Positions 5,975-7,142 of a stretch of 7,142 bases of DNA are shown here, piece by piece. Under the pieces are notes generated by a model. It had not been told where the DNA came from and made no database searches. It worked only from the letters and a program-made list of their open reading frames with translations. Position 1 is the first letter of the stretch; the number at the start of each line of letters is the position of its first letter. Location of the stretch: contig SLQH01000412.1 in the NCBI GenBank assembly GCA_007131555.1, positions 1 through 7,142 on the forward strand, written 5' to 3'. Origin of the DNA: Planctomycetota bacterium. Lineage in GTDB: Bacteria > Planctomycetota > UBA11346. The position numbers and the translations under genes are program-made.

Positions 5975-6848
5975 ATCCCACCTGCAACAAGCGGCCACTA
6001 TCATGGATGTGCTGTGGTTGCTCCAGCAATTCTTCCAGGCCCGGATGATGTGCACAGACCCAGCGACGCTGTTCGGGGCTCAGGTCATCAATCAGATTGT
6101 GGCGCTGGTGAAAGAACCAGGCGATGACCCACGGGTCAGGCCGATGACGCTGGCAAAACAGGCGGGCCAGCAAGGCCGGGCGATGGGGATCATCAAAGAA
6201 GAATACGGTGGTACTGTGACTCTGGCCCAGATGGGCCCGGTACTCTCTCTCGGCCGTGGTCAGATCCAGGCGCATCAGGACCCCCGGTGCCCCCTGTACC
6301 TTGGCGAAGGAGCGGGTGGGCCCCACACGCACGAAGCGCAGGCAACGGCGGTAGAACGGCACATGGGCCGGGTTGACGGTGATGATGATATCGGTCGCGT
6401 GCTCGAGGTGGGCAGCGGTCAACCAAGCGTGGCGGAACAACTCAAAGACAGTGGCCGTCTCTGCTGCGCTGGCCCCTCCGGCATGGGCCAGACCGGTGAA
6501 TTCACACAGCCTGCGGCCAGCGCAACGCAGCGGGTCCAGCAGATCACCGAAGAGCGCATCGCTGGGCAGGCGCAGCGGCGAATCAAAGACCGCGGTCACG
6601 GTGGCGGCACGGTCGTCAGGAGCCAACAGGCAGGTGGTACGAGGCTCCAGAAACGACAGGTCGTAGCGCAGCTCATCGCTGCCATCACAATAGCCCTTGG
6701 CGTGATAGCAGGCTCTCACCAGACGCCAGGCGGCCTGCAGCTGCTGGGCGGTGGTGGCCACCTCGATCCGCGGAAGGTCGTTTACGGTGGGGGTTGACAC
6801 AATCAAGGCCAGGGCCTCTTCAAGTGCATCCCAAGTGGCGTGAGTCAT
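5973..6848 (-). CDS. FeeM-type N-acyltransferase (N-acyl amino acid synthase-like), paralog 2
   Basis: This 291-residue protein is a clear paralog of the acyltransferase at 756-1646, with long identical runs such as FRHAWLTAAHLE and HVPFYRRCL. It shows the same FeeM/GNAT-type features: YHAKGY (48-53), CEFTGLAHA with E116 (115-123), VNPAHVPFYRRCLRF (158-172) and GAPGVLMRLDL (186-196). The C-terminal 95 residues again carry the shared tail, including FFFDDP, PDPWVIAWFF and the final DSGRLLQVG. The start at 6848 follows GGAGGAGAAGG; an open frame reaches 6995 but its extra 49 residues look non-coding. It is the first gene of an operon with the sigma factor (40 bp on) and the glycosyltransferase. 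The expected reaction is acyl transfer from acyl-ACP or acyl-CoA to an amine; substrates are unknown. Paralogy and family are strong; the exact activity is not shown. Confidence 0.83.
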   Translation of the reverse strand: MTHATWDALEEALALIVSTPTVNDLPRIEVATTAQQLQAAWRLVRACYHAKGYCDGSDELRYDLSFLEPRTTCLLAPDDRAATVTAVFDSPLRLPSDALFGDLLDPLRCAGRRLCEFTGLAHAGGASAAETATVFELFRHAWLTAAHLEHATDIIITVNPAHVPFYRRCLRFVRVGPTRSFAKVQGAPGVLMRLDLTTAEREYRAHLGQSHSTTVFFFDDPHRPALLARLFCQRHRPDPWVIAWFFHQRHNLIDDLSPEQRRWVCAHHPGLEELLEQPQHIHDSGRLLQVG

Positions 6849-6850
6849 GT

Positions 6851-6882
6851 CCTTCTCCTCCCGGTTGGTATATGGGAGAAGG
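6851..6882 (-). promoter_or_regulatory. Leader hairpin covering the acyltransferase 2 ribosome-binding site
   Basis: On the minus strand, CCTTCTCC (6882-6875) is followed 16 nt later by GGAGAAGG (6858-6851), which forms most of the Shine-Dalgarno of the gene starting at 6848. The two 8-mers are perfect reverse complements, so the mRNA can fold its ribosome-binding site into a stem. An alternative CTCCC/GGGAG pairing overlaps it. This could set translation of the whole operon. Confidence 0.6.
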
Positions 6883-7018
6883 AACCGTAATGGGCTAACG
6901 AGACAGTGGAGGACGGCTGAGCGCCAGCACTGTATCACACTAAATCCGGCTGTGAGCTTTGGGCCATGGGCTATGGGATCGCTCAAAGAGAGCATTAACT
7001 ACTCATCTATGGGCTGGG

Positions 7019-7048
7019 TTGTCAAGCCGGAGTTTGTAACCTTATACA
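7019..7048 (+). promoter_or_regulatory. Possible outward sigma-70-like promoter
   Basis: TTGTCA at 7019-7024 (5 of 6 matches to the -35 consensus) and TATACA at 7043-7048 (4 of 6 to the -10) are 18 bp apart and would drive transcription off the right edge. The same bases contain a perfect TTGACA on the minus strand (7025-7020), pointing at the acyltransferase 2 operon, but no good -10 follows it at a normal distance. Low confidence. Confidence 0.3.
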
Positions 7049-7117
7049 GAGATCATAGTTGCCCCTTACCCCCATAATAGAGGGGTCTGCTGGACGTTTT
7101 CCTGAGCCCCGGGGAGC

Positions 7118-7138
7118 GTGAGGGGCAGCGCCCCTCGC
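7118..7138. repeat. GC-rich hairpin at the right edge
   Basis: GAGGGGC at 7120-7126 pairs perfectly with GCCCCTC at 7130-7136 around a 3-nt loop, and extends to 9 bp at 7118-7138 if one G-T pair is allowed. A CCCCGGGG palindrome lies just before it at 7107-7114. No T run follows within the window, so it looks more like a dispersed extragenic palindrome than a standard terminator. Confidence 0.5.
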
Positions 7139-7142
7139 ATAA

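Noticed and set aside
5925..6797. 290-codon plus-strand open frame
   Set aside because: It is antisense to acyltransferase 2, whose motifs, paralog and ribosome-binding site show which strand is coding.
6993..7025. Minus-strand promoter with perfect TTGACA for the acyltransferase 2 operon
   Set aside because: The -35 is perfect, but the hexamers at 17-18 bp spacing (GTAGTT, TAGTTA) are poor; a better GTTAAT would need a 20-bp spacer.

Overview
The window looks like a piece of an accessory or biosynthetic locus from a moderately GC-rich bacterium. The genome type cannot be named from sequence alone. An ECF sigma factor fused to a membrane anchor and an outer domain, together with several genes lacking clear ribosome-binding sites, is compatible with the Planctomycetota/Lentisphaerota/Verrucomicrobiota group, but this is a weak inference. 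No rRNA, tRNA, CRISPR array or intact transposase was seen.

Layout, left to right. Positions 1-518 (minus) hold the N-terminal 172 codons of a class I SAM-dependent methyltransferase that runs off the left edge. Positions 756-1646 (minus) encode a FeeM-type (N-acyl amino acid synthase-like, GNAT-fold) acyltransferase, paralog 1, with a strong ribosome-binding site. A 359-bp divergent intergenic region rich in small inverted repeats separates it from a lone plus-strand PHP-family metal phosphoesterase (2006-2710). Positions 2711-3191 are non-coding and contain a roughly 290-bp imperfect long inverted repeat (2771-3058), MITE-like in form. Positions 6848 down to 3192 form a compact minus-strand operon: FeeM-type acyltransferase paralog 2, a membrane-anchored ECF sigma factor, and a GT-B glycosyltransferase whose start codon overlaps the sigma stop. 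The right end (6849-7142) is non-coding and holds the operon leader, in which the ribosome-binding site is paired in a perfect 8-bp hairpin, a possible outward promoter and a GC-rich hairpin at the edge.

Working model (inference): two homologous acyltransferases each lie next to a different tailoring enzyme, a methyltransferase for copy 1 and a glycosyltransferase for copy 2. They could make acylated amino-acid-like small molecules or lipids that are then methylated or glycosylated. The sigma factor, with its single membrane span and roughly 220-residue outer domain, could sense the product or an envelope signal and control the cluster. The PHP protein could be a hydrolase of the same pathway or an unrelated neighbour. 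The chemistry is not shown by the sequence.
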